A stretch of 35,745 nt of DNA. Origin: Acidobacteria bacterium AH-259-G07 (GTDB taxonomy: Bacteria; Acidobacteriota; UBA6911; RPQK01; JADFOI01). Below, piece after piece: positions 17,571-25,081 of this stretch; the stretch's first letter is position 1, and the number at the start of each line of letters is the position of its first letter. Under the pieces are notes generated by a model. It was not told where the DNA came from. It did no database searches and saw nothing but the letters and a program-made list of their open reading frames with translations. Location: assembly GCA_027717925.1 (NCBI GenBank), contig JALLON010000003.1, positions 1 to 35,745 on the forward strand. Direction: 5' to 3'. The position numbers were made by a program, and so were the translations under genes.

Positions 17571-17762
17571 TTGAACATAAAAAACGTTGAATTAAAAATG
17601 CCTTTGGAATTGGTCGAGCAGATACAGCTGGCAACCTATGCTAGGATTGCAGGGACATTTGAGGAGACACTGATCTATCTTGTCAGAAAAGGTCTATCTG
17701 CGGTTGCGCCGACTATCAAGCAAGGAGTCATGGATCAGTTGAATAGGTTAAACAGTTTGTGA
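17571..17762 (+). CDS. Small ribbon-helix-helix-like protein, first gene of a TA-like cassette
   Basis: The 63-residue product reads as a beta strand (KNVELKMP), helix 1 (LELVEQIQLATYARIA) and helix 2 (FEETLIYLVRKGLSAV), the pattern of Arc/MetJ-type DNA-binding dimers. The start is TTG 17571 with GGGAGGG about 20 bases upstream; an ATG at 17598 would cut off the strand, so TTG is preferred. It lies 15 bases before the DUF433 gene. It could be a repressor of the cassette or an additional antitoxin. Assignment rests on the secondary-structure pattern, not on a recognised family member. Confidence 0.5.
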   Translation: MNIKNVELKMPLELVEQIQLATYARIAGTFEETLIYLVRKGLSAVAPTIKQGVMDQLNRLNSL

Positions 17763-17777
17763 AGATCATGGAGTAAG

Positions 17778-18032
17778 ATGTCCGAGGACAAGACAATGGC
17801 AAAGGATATTATCCAGTGTGATCCGAGCATAATGATGGGTAAGCCCGTTGTTGCCGGTACACGTATTACTGTGGAGCTGATACTGGAGAAATTGGCCGCT
17901 GGCGAGACAGTCGAACAACTTCTCCAAGCGCATCCTCGCCTCACAAAGGAAGGCGTACAAGCCGCTTTGGCGTTTGCTGCAAAAGCCTTGAGTTCCGACG
18001 TAGTCTACCCCCTACCGAACAAAACGGCATGA
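17778..18032 (+). CDS. DUF433 antitoxin (VapB45-like)
   Basis: The protein matches DUF433: IIQCDPSIMMGKPVVAGTRITVELILEKLAAGETVEQLLQAHPRLTKEGVQAALAFAA. The 'GKPvvaGTRItVelIleklaaG.s.eqLl..hP.Lt.e.v.aAl.fA' consensus is followed closely. It folds as a winged or helix-turn-helix DNA-binding protein and pairs with DUF5615 PIN-like toxins. ATG 17778 is used; a second in-frame ATG (17796) is a shorter alternative. The stop overlaps the toxin start by ATGA, the usual coupling of this pair. Confidence 0.88.
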   Translation: MSEDKTMAKDIIQCDPSIMMGKPVVAGTRITVELILEKLAAGETVEQLLQAHPRLTKEGVQAALAFAAKALSSDVVYPLPNKTA

Positions 18033-18388
18033 ATTTTCTGGTTGATGAAAGCGTCGACCAGCCAATAGTTGACCGGCTTCGGGAGAATGGTCACGATGTA
18101 ATTTATATAGCGGAGATGGATCCCGGGATTTCGGATCAAAGGATTTTGGTACTAGCGAATGAAAAGGCCGCGCTTCTTGTAACGTGTGACAAAGACTTTG
18201 GTGAACTTGTGTTCCGCCAAGGAAGAGTCTCTTATGGGGTCCTGCTTATCCGGTTGGCAGGCCTGCCGGCAAGTGAAAAAGCCCATGTCACTTCCGTTGC
18301 TATTCACGAGCACGGCAGGGAACTCATTCAGCGTTTTAGTGTCGTCACTCCCGGCATGATCCGAATTCGCTCGAAACTTGATGCCTAA
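18029..18388 (+). CDS. DUF5615 PIN-like toxin
   Basis: The 119-residue protein starts MNFLVDESVDQPIVDRLRENGHDV, with the acidic pair D6/E7 of PIN-like nucleases, followed by DPGISDQRILVLANEKAALLVTCDKDFGELVF, the second acidic cluster (CDKDF). Both are hallmarks of DUF5615/Mut7-C-like proteins, presumed RNases that are neutralised by DUF433 partners. The gene overlaps the DUF433 antitoxin by 4 bases. All key acidic residues visible in the family appear intact, so it may be functional. The sequence directly downstream contains a permease scrap, suggesting the cassette sits at a rearrangement site. Confidence 0.88.
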   Translation: MNFLVDESVDQPIVDRLRENGHDVIYIAEMDPGISDQRILVLANEKAALLVTCDKDFGELVFRQGRVSYGVLLIRLAGLPASEKAHVTSVAIHEHGRELIQRFSVVTPGMIRIRSKLDA

Positions 18389-18432
18389 TTAGGCAATGAA
18401 GAGCCAAGATCTGCAGACTGAGACTTATAGGG

Positions 18433-18492
18433 GCACCGGTTGCCGTCGCGCCTCACCTGGTTAGCGGCGGCGCTCCATTTCGCTGGCGGACA
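18433..18492 (+). pseudogene. Fragment of an FtsX-type permease 3' end
   Basis: Positions 18433-18482 match 17361-17410 in the permease gene at 42 of 50 bases; similarity fades over the next ten bases. Translated in the matching frame it gives APVAVAPHLVSGGAPFRW against ALVAVAPHLAGGGAPIPW in the intact gene. Several of the base differences are synonymous, which points to a diverged paralogue and not a recent copy. No open frame continues on either side. The gap 18389-18535 holds nothing else recognisable. Confidence 0.65.
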
Positions 18493-18541
18493 CGCCTTGC
18501 CAGTGGACGGGGTGCTCGTTGCGCAATAATAGAAAGTGTCA

Positions 18542-20296
18542 ATGAAAACCTGCTCTAAACTGTTCCCAATTCTCAATGGCAGGTGCATCGGCTGGTTGAT
18601 TTTGATTTCGATCCTGTGCACACCGTTTTTGGCCAGCCGCTCATTTTCCAGGAAGGATACCAACGGGGCCGTGGTGTTGACATTTGATGACGCCGTCAAG
18701 TCGCATCGCACGGTGGTGGCTCCCCTGCTTAAAGAATTGGGGTTTGGAGCCACTTTTTTCGTCACGCACCGATGGATGGCCAATTCCAAAGAGTTTCTCA
18801 CCTGGCGGGAGATCGCGGAAATCCATCGGATGGGTTTTGAAATCGGCAATCACAGCTGGACTCATCCTGACTTCTCCATCCCCAAGAACGCGGCCCGGCT
18901 ACCAGCCGAGCTGGCTTTGGTGGAATACAAGCTCCGCAAGGTGGGTGTTCCCCGGCCCATCAGCTTCGCCTATAGCGGAAACGCGTTCGGTCCTGAGGCG
19001 GTGAAACAGTTGAAGAGGCTGGGCTATAAACTTGCCCGGCGCGGTATGCAGCCTGAAGTACCCTACGGGAAAGCGCAAGTCGGTCCCGTCTTTGATCCCC
19101 AGCGGCATCACCGGCTGCTCGTTCCGAGCACCGGGGATGCCTATCCCAACTGGACGCTCGAACACTTTCGACGCGTAGTCGCGCCCGCTCAGGAAGGCAG
19201 GATCGTACTTCTGCAATTTCACGGCGTTCCCGACCCGGCCCACTCCTGGGTACATACTCCGCCGGAACGTTTTCGAGAGTACATGAATTATCTGAAAGAG
19301 CAGGGCCTTCGGGTGATCGCCCTACGAGATTTGCAAAGATACTTACCTGACATGGATTCCTCCGATCCCCTTCTTGAGGCTCGTTATCCAGAATCCAGGA
19401 AGGGAAAGCTCGAGTTGCCGACCGAGGTGAGAGCCACCCGAGCCGATCTCGCTTACTGGTTAGAGAATATGCTGCGCTACCACCGATATAGCTGGGAGGA
19501 GGCTTCAGAGGCGACCGGCCTGAGTGCGGAAGTGTTGAAAAAACACGTTCGGGAATTGGGCGTAAAGACGAGCCCCTTCCCTCCCCGAGGACGGAGAAAT
19601 CCCCTCCTCTTGCCCTATCCGGGGGGACGCCACCCTCGCATCGGATTTCTGGAGGGCGCCGTCAGCCCTCAGCGGGGTACCAAAGCCAGCCTTTTTCTGC
19701 CTTGGAGTGAATCCGGTTATGCAGTCGTCGATCTTCCGGAGGCTGTTTTCAGTAACCTGGGACTTATTTTTTTGGCCCATACGCACATCCCCACCCTCTG
19801 GCAGAAACAAAATGTCTGGTTGGAAAACGTCGACTGGGAGCGCCACCCGGACGGCAGCTTAAGCGGAAGCCGAGAGCTTCCCAATAAGATTTCTTTTGGA
19901 GCCTCGATTCGCCCCAGCACCGGGCAGGTAGAGATGGAGTTGTGGCTGCACAATGGCTCGAGAGAGCACCTGAGTGCTCTGCGTACCCAGGTCTGCATCA
20001 TGTTGAAAGGGGCGCCGACCTTCGCCACCCAGACCAATGACAACAAGATTTTCCACAGCCCAGTGGCTGCCGTCAGGTCAGCCGAGAAAGAACGCTGGAT
20101 CTTGACAGCCTGGGATCGATGCGGTCGGGTCTGGGGTAACCCGCAGGTTCCCTGTTTTCACTCCGATCCGCTACTGCCTGATTGTGCGCCGGGAGAAACG
20201 GTGCGACTTCGCGGACGGATTTGGTTCTACGAGGGCAGCCATATCGAAGGTGAGATCGAGAGGACAAGAAGACTATTTACCACCCTACCCCCATGA
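18542..20296 (+). CDS. Polysaccharide deacetylase (NodB domain) with C-terminal beta domain
   Basis: Numbered from ATG 18542, a signal anchor (CIGWLILISILCTPFLA, about 15-31) precedes a NodB/CE4 domain. The metal-site motif TFDDA has D49/D50, and GNHSWTHP supplies H104 and H108; later motifs FAYSGNAFGPEAVK and IVLLQFHGVPD complete the domain near residue 230. An unassigned helical stretch (RADLAYWLENMLRYHRYSWEEASEATGL) and a beta-rich C-terminal domain follow. A GTG six bases upstream is an alternative start. CE4 enzymes remove N- or O-acetyl groups from peptidoglycan, chitin or other glycans; this one would work at the outer face of the membrane. Its 3' end overlaps the convergent gene at 20277 by 20 bases. 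Confidence 0.85.
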   Translation: MKTCSKLFPILNGRCIGWLILISILCTPFLASRSFSRKDTNGAVVLTFDDAVKSHRTVVAPLLKELGFGATFFVTHRWMANSKEFLTWREIAEIHRMGFEIGNHSWTHPDFSIPKNAARLPAELALVEYKLRKVGVPRPISFAYSGNAFGPEAVKQLKRLGYKLARRGMQPEVPYGKAQVGPVFDPQRHHRLLVPSTGDAYPNWTLEHFRRVVAPAQEGRIVLLQFHGVPDPAHSWVHTPPERFREYMNYLKEQGLRVIALRDLQRYLPDMDSSDPLLEARYPESRKGKLELPTEVRATRADLAYWLENMLRYHRYSWEEASEATGLSAEVLKKHVRELGVKTSPFPPRGRRNPLLLPYPGGRHPRIGFLEGAVSPQRGTKASLFLPWSESGYAVVDLPEAVFSNLGLIFLAHTHIPTLWQKQNVWLENVDWERHPDGSLSGSRELPNKISFGASIRPSTGQVEMELWLHNGSREHLSALRTQVCIMLKGAPTFATQTNDNKIFHSPVAAVRSAEKERWILTAWDRCGRVWGNPQVPCFHSDPLLPDCAPGETVRLRGRIWFYEGSHIEGEIERTRRLFTTLPP

Positions 20297-21935
20297 CCTC
20301 CTCCGCTATCTGCTGGTAAGCCGACAGTGCTTCGCGAAACTCCTTTAAGGCGTCTTCGGACAGGACCCCCTCATTACGAGCAAGCTGGCTTTTCACCCGC
20401 TGGATCAGATAGTCAATCTGCTCATGCCGAGGGCGCAGCGGTTTGCCGGGTACTTCGATAAAAAACGGTGCCGTATGGGCAAAACGCACTCGCCCCGCCT
20501 CCGTCGGCTCGTAGCAGCGGACGCCAATCCAAGTAGAATCACTGATCTCGAAGCTCACGTCGATGGGGCTCTCGTAACCGCCGCTCGCCATTTCTTGGTT
20601 GACTGGACTTAAAGTGCGAAGGACACTGCCCGCCGAGACGATTTCAATTTTTGATAACGGACGGGCACTCTTTGCCCAGCCAGTGAGGTGGTAGGCTGGT
20701 CGGTCCTGCAGGGCCTGTCTGAAGCTGTAACCGGGCCATCGATCGTTGAGTTTTACCGCCAGCATTGGCCCGGTGGTGACAAAGCTTCGCCCCTGGTCCA
20801 GACCCTTGATCCAGTTGTCATAGGAGAAGCCGTTTTCGAGGTGCACATAAACGCGACCGAAACCAAGCGGCACGGGATGCACCCCTGAGGCCGTGCCGGC
20901 CGTGGGACGCAGCCGCATCCCACAGTTAAGGAGGGCATAGTAGTTCTCAAAGGTGAATTCGATCCAGCCCTTCTCCGTCATGCCGCCCTCATGACGTTCG
21001 ACTTCCATGTAAGGAGGTGGCTCTTCTCCAAAATCGCTGAAGTGGAATTCCGTTCGCCAAATGTGATTGTTGGCCAGTTCGTACAGATCGACCTGCATGA
21101 CCGGCACCAGCATCATCGACCACGGCCAGTTGTGCTTGTCCAATTCCAGCAGTCCTCCCTGTCGATGAACTTGCTGGGCCACCAGGCCCACAGGAGGTGC
21201 TCCGTGCTCCAATACCTGCCTGTGATTGAGCGCAAAGACAGCACCGAGTGTGTGCCGCGTCCCGCCCACGGTAAAAATCTCGTACTCCGTGTTCATGGGA
21301 TAAATGACGTGCATCGGATCCACCCTGATGATTTCTGGCATCACTGGCCGGGAATTCTTGTCTCCACGATCGGGCACTGTGTACGCCTTAGTAACCCAGT
21401 AGGTCAGTGGCAGCGCAACGTTTAGATCCTCAGCCAGCATCAAGTTCGGCAGCTCGTCCAGACTGCGGTGCACGTGCGTTTCGCCCGAGTACCAGCCCAG
21501 GCGTTCCATGTTGATCCAGCGTTTCAGCTTAACGGTAATTGAAACGGGTTCCTCCTTGAGCTCGACACTTTCGCTGTGGGGGAGGTATTCCTTGCCTCGC
21601 TCAACCGTTAGCTTGTACTGGCCTGGCGGCAGCAGAGCGATGAACGGATGAGGCGATAGTGTGGTGTGCATCTCCACGCTTTTTGCGCTGCGCTGTTTGT
21701 GATATTCGACGGCCGAGCCCTCATCATCTGCCGATCGGGCGAAGAAAAAGTGACCGTCGCGTGATTGAATGTAGACTCGGGCCGGCAGGAGCTCGCCCGT
21801 CTTTGCATCCGTGATTGCGCCTCGCAGCATAACCTCTTCGCGGCCTTGTGACAGGGATGCCGTCAGCATTATTCCTGCTAAAAGCAGGGCCTGAGACAAC
21901 TTACCCACCGTCATAAAGGAAACCCCGGGGACCAC
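20277..21935 (-). CDS. CehA/McbA-like metallohydrolase with carboxypeptidase-regulatory-like domain
   Basis: A signal peptide (GKLSQALLLAGIMLTASLSQG) is followed by a beta-sandwich like carboxypeptidase regulatory domains (LRGAITDAKTGELLPARVYIQ...). The conserved part opens with WYSGETHVHRS, with H154 and H156 in the PHP-like metal motif, and continues with VGGTRHTLGAVFALNH and VTTGPML, as in CehA/McbA proteins. Known members hydrolyse phosphoesters or carbamates (McbA, CehA act on carbaryl). GTG 21935 is the longest start; ATG 21914 is equally plausible. It is the last gene of the minus-strand cluster, 37 bases after the SDR. The natural substrate here is unknown. Confidence 0.78.
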   Translation of the reverse strand: MVPGVSFMTVGKLSQALLLAGIMLTASLSQGREEVMLRGAITDAKTGELLPARVYIQSRDGHFFFARSADDEGSAVEYHKQRSAKSVEMHTTLSPHPFIALLPPGQYKLTVERGKEYLPHSESVELKEEPVSITVKLKRWINMERLGWYSGETHVHRSLDELPNLMLAEDLNVALPLTYWVTKAYTVPDRGDKNSRPVMPEIIRVDPMHVIYPMNTEYEIFTVGGTRHTLGAVFALNHRQVLEHGAPPVGLVAQQVHRQGGLLELDKHNWPWSMMLVPVMQVDLYELANNHIWRTEFHFSDFGEEPPPYMEVERHEGGMTEKGWIEFTFENYYALLNCGMRLRPTAGTASGVHPVPLGFGRVYVHLENGFSYDNWIKGLDQGRSFVTTGPMLAVKLNDRWPGYSFRQALQDRPAYHLTGWAKSARPLSKIEIVSAGSVLRTLSPVNQEMASGGYESPIDVSFEISDSTWIGVRCYEPTEAGRVRFAHTAPFFIEVPGKPLRPRHEQIDYLIQRVKSQLARNEGVLSEDALKEFREALSAYQQIAEEVMGVGW

Positions 21936-21972
21936 TGCACTCTAGCCCGCTTTGCCGGCTACAAGTCCTTTC

Positions 21973-22743
21973 TCACCATTTTGGGCCGATAAGCCTGCCA
22001 CCATCGCAGACAATGGTTTGGCCGGTGATCATGTCGGAGCCGGTGATGATCCCTAATATTGCGGCGGCAACGTCCTCAGGCCGGCACACTTTTCCCAGAA
22101 CAGCACGGGCTTCCCAAGCCTGTTTGACCGACTCATAATCTGCGCCCAGGCCCTTTTGGGTCCATCTTCCAGCGATGAAACCGGGAGCCACGGAATTCAC
22201 TCGAATCGCCGGGCCCAGTACCCGGGCCAGGGAAATGGTTAAATTGATCTGAGCCGCCTTCGAAGCACAGTAAGGAATGGAACTCCCGGCTGCGGTGATT
22301 CCGGCAACGCTGGTGACGTTGACGACTTCGCCTTCACCAGAGGCCTCCATGTATTTGCGTGCGGCCCTGGTGCACTGGAACGTGCCCTTCAGATTGACGC
22401 CAAGGATACGATTCCAATGCTCGTCGGTGACGTCTTCCAGATGGGAATGAGGGATGAATTTAGTGGTGCCTGCATTGTTCACTAGAATGTCCAACCGACC
22501 AAACTCTTTGGCTGCCACATCCATCATGGCTCGACAGGCGTCGTCCTCAGATACGTCCGCTTGAAAGCTAAAGGCTTGTACACCAAAAGTGCGCGCTTCT
22601 TCTACCGTCTGCTCTGCTTCTTCCCGCGAACGGCTGTAATTCACCAGAACCGCGCAATCGCCTCTGGCCAGAGCGAGGGCCGTCGCCTTTCCAACGCCCC
22701 GGCTTGCTCCCGTGATTATTGCTGCCTTTCCTTTTATGTTCAT
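21973..22743 (-). CDS. SDR-family oxidoreductase
   Basis: A classical short-chain dehydrogenase of 256 residues: TGASRGVG cofactor loop at 11-18, NNAG at 89-92, catalytic Ser in NVTSVAG and the YCASK pair, then the PG motif in VNSVAPGFIAG. The FabG-like length and the sequence NYSRSREEAEQ after beta2 suggest NADP(H) preference, which is inference. It lies between the SMP-30 gene (31-base gap) and the CehA-like gene, so a role as sugar or polyol dehydrogenase feeding a lactonase is likely from context. Confidence 0.9.
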   Translation of the reverse strand: MNIKGKAAIITGASRGVGKATALALARGDCAVLVNYSRSREEAEQTVEEARTFGVQAFSFQADVSEDDACRAMMDVAAKEFGRLDILVNNAGTTKFIPHSHLEDVTDEHWNRILGVNLKGTFQCTRAARKYMEASGEGEVVNVTSVAGITAAGSSIPYCASKAAQINLTISLARVLGPAIRVNSVAPGFIAGRWTQKGLGADYESVKQAWEARAVLGKVCRPEDVAAAILGIITGSDMITGQTIVCDGGRLIGPKW

Positions 22744-22774
22744 AGCACGCTCAAGAGCGTTTAGACTTGCTCAA

Positions 22775-23692
22775 TTAAAAAGTCCGGGTTCCACGAACTT
22801 TCGTGGCTACGTAGTACACGGACGTTCGCGTAGTGATATAAAGGCCTGTAAAACCGGCACCCCAGGCGCAGTTGCTGGCGCTTTCCGGTGTAACAACCGT
22901 ACCTAGATGTCTTCCGGCGGCGGAAAAGACCCAGACTCCTTCGGGGCCCGCCACATACAGGTTGCCGGCCTCATCAGTGTTGAGGCCGGCAGGACCGCCA
23001 GTGAGATCCGATTCCAGCCGGGCTACCACATGCGCATCGGAGAGTGATCCGTCGCTGCCAATGTGGTAACGCCAGACCTTCCGTCGCCCCGAGTCGGTCA
23101 CGTAGAGGGTCAATTGTTTCGGTCCCAGAGCGACGCCCTTTGGGCGCTCCAAGCGATGCGTGGCCACTCTCACCTCCCCTTCCCGAGTTATCTGATAGAC
23201 CGCTGAAAAATCAGTTCTGCTTGGGTCAGGCGGCGCACTGTGGTCTCGAAGATCTGAGAAATAGATGCTCCCGTCAACGGCGTAAATCAGATCGTTAGGA
23301 GCGTTGAGGAGCTTGCCAGCGAGCTTTTCTGCCAGGACTGTAATCTTACCGTCTTTCTCAGTGCGTATAACCCGTCCGGCGGCTCTCTCACATGCGAGCA
23401 GCCGCCCCTGATGGTCGAAGGTCAGACCGTGAGCACCGTGAGAGTCTCGACGGAAAACAGTGAGCCGGCCACCGGGCGGCCCGGTTTTTCCTGGCTCCGG
23501 CGTCCACTTCATAATTCGCTCCCCTCCAGTGTCACTGAAGAGCAGAAAGCCGATCCGGCTGAAGACCGGGCCGCCGGCAAACCGGAAGCCTGCAGCAACC
23601 CTCTGCAGCCGAGCGTCGGGGTCCACAAGGGTGTGGAAAGCAGGATCAATGGTTTGAATAGCCGATGGCATCGTATCAGGACCCCGGGCCAT
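22775..23692 (-). CDS. SMP-30/gluconolactonase-like protein
   Basis: The 305-residue protein is a six-bladed propeller of the SMP-30/LRE family: FAGGPVFSRIGFLLFSDTGGERIMKW at the N-terminus, LLNAPNDLIYAVDGSIYFSDL (metal-site Asn), KQLTLYVTDSGRRKVWRY, and GPAGLNTDEAGNLYVAGPEGVWVF. Such enzymes hydrolyse sugar-acid lactones using one divalent metal ion. In the first motif the usual 'EGP' acid is replaced by G-G-P, so a metal ligand may be missing. ATG 23692 overlaps the upstream gene by 17 bases; ATG 23671 (five bases after that stop) gives a cleaner layout. No signal peptide is seen. Confidence 0.85.
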   Translation of the reverse strand: MARGPDTMPSAIQTIDPAFHTLVDPDARLQRVAAGFRFAGGPVFSRIGFLLFSDTGGERIMKWTPEPGKTGPPGGRLTVFRRDSHGAHGLTFDHQGRLLACERAAGRVIRTEKDGKITVLAEKLAGKLLNAPNDLIYAVDGSIYFSDLRDHSAPPDPSRTDFSAVYQITREGEVRVATHRLERPKGVALGPKQLTLYVTDSGRRKVWRYHIGSDGSLSDAHVVARLESDLTGGPAGLNTDEAGNLYVAGPEGVWVFSAAGRHLGTVVTPESASNCAWGAGFTGLYITTRTSVYYVATKVRGTRTF

Positions 23693-24890
23693 GCGCGTAA
23701 TACGATTTCACAGGCGCCTCATATGCGATGTTGAGCATCGGTGTTTCTATTCGCGTGTGTCCCTGATAGCGCGATTCCATCAGAAAAGCCAGGGCACCTG
23801 TGGTCAGCAGAGTGCGCTCCACCGGGTAGTCAGTTTTCCCGCTAATAAAAGTCCGGGCGATGGAATCGACCAAGGGGCTGAAGTTGTTCGAGTTTTCTCT
23901 GGGGATGTAGCAAAGCGTGGAGAGGATGTCGCTTGCCCCTTTGACCCGAAAGGCTGCCAGGTACTCGCTAACCATTCCACCCAGCATCAAGATCGTTGCC
24001 TTCAATCCGTCGTTGTATTCCAGGAAACAGGCTACTGGGTTTTTTACCAGTTCGTCGGGACGCCCCGGAACCACCTTCTGCCCGCGTGCCAGTGCTGCCT
24101 GCATAAGTTCGCGTGACCAGCGACCTTCGTTGGCTGCGCGCCAGACCGCATCTCCCTCGACGTGCTGAACGGCGCGTACACCCGTCTCCCCGCCTCGTCG
24201 CCGCTCCACGAAGCACTGCAAGACCTCGAGATTGTGAAAGATGCCTCCGTCGGCAACCCAGCCACCACCTATTTCCAGCGCTTCCTCGAAGTGCGTCCCC
24301 AGAGGGAAATCCAGCTCGGGACGCCGGAAGGTCACCGAAACCGAGGAGCCGGCCATCAGCGGAAATCCCAATTCGCGGGACTGATCGTACATCCACCGGG
24401 CCTGTCTCCAGTCGTAGGAAAGGTGCTTATCGACAAAGACGGGAACTGCACGGCCCGAACTTCGGAAGACCTCTACCACCTGCTGCATAAACTTGTAACG
24501 GGGATACAACTTTTGCAGCTTGCTGTTGGTGGGATAGTCACCGTGCTCACCGATCAGCAGCACGCCATCGACCGCGAGTTTCCCGGTGCCCAGGGTGAGC
24601 GCGTCAGCGATGGAAGAATAGATCTTGAAACCGTAGGCCATGGAGAGTCGACGGCTGATGTCGGCCGGGTGGATCTGATCCACGGATAGTGAAACAATAT
24701 CGCAGGGTGGCGGGTAGTACTGCTCATTAATCCAGTAGCCCTCAAGGAATCGAGTGATGAAATTGTCGCTGTGTGAGCGCACATGGTAGGTGGTGGAAAG
24801 CGCGGCTATTTTCTTGCGTCCCTTGGACCTGAGAGCCCAAGGAGCAAGCACGGGGACAGCAACCGTTTGCAGAAAGGTTCGCCGCTTCAT
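23676..24890 (-). CDS. Tat-exported Gfo/Idh/MocA-like protein, function unknown
   Basis: ATG 24890 gives 404 residues beginning MKRRTFLQTVAVPVLAPWAL, a twin-arginine type signal; the longer open frame upstream (to 25010) is non-signal sequence and rejected. The mature part starts KIAALSTTYHVRSHSDNFI and continues with VDGVLLIGEHGDYPTNSKLQKLYPRYKFMQQVVEVFRSSGRAVPVFVDKHLSYDW, which resembles the Rossmann half of Gfo/Idh oxidoreductases ('GvlliGeHGdY..n...q..yPr..'), but the GxGxxG loop is absent. It is the first gene of the minus cluster with SMP-30, SDR and CehA-like genes and is divergent from the enolase-family gene. A periplasmic sugar-modifying role is inferred. Confidence 0.65.
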   Translation of the reverse strand: MKRRTFLQTVAVPVLAPWALRSKGRKKIAALSTTYHVRSHSDNFITRFLEGYWINEQYYPPPCDIVSLSVDQIHPADISRRLSMAYGFKIYSSIADALTLGTGKLAVDGVLLIGEHGDYPTNSKLQKLYPRYKFMQQVVEVFRSSGRAVPVFVDKHLSYDWRQARWMYDQSRELGFPLMAGSSVSVTFRRPELDFPLGTHFEEALEIGGGWVADGGIFHNLEVLQCFVERRRGGETGVRAVQHVEGDAVWRAANEGRWSRELMQAALARGQKVVPGRPDELVKNPVACFLEYNDGLKATILMLGGMVSEYLAAFRVKGASDILSTLCYIPRENSNNFSPLVDSIARTFISGKTDYPVERTLLTTGALAFLMESRYQGHTRIETPMLNIAYEAPVKSYYAHGPGS

Positions 24891-25081
24891 AGCGTGTTTC
24901 CCCGATCCAATAGCAGAATACTCATGTTTGCAAAACCCGCATCGCCTTTCCTGGAGTCTATCGTAACTCCATTTTCTGTGCCACCTCTGCGGCTTTTTTT
25001 CATCACGCACAGCAGATTCTCTCCCAATGCTTTTGTCGATGTTTGGAAAAACGATAAATTAGGCTAAGGAGTGGGTAATCC

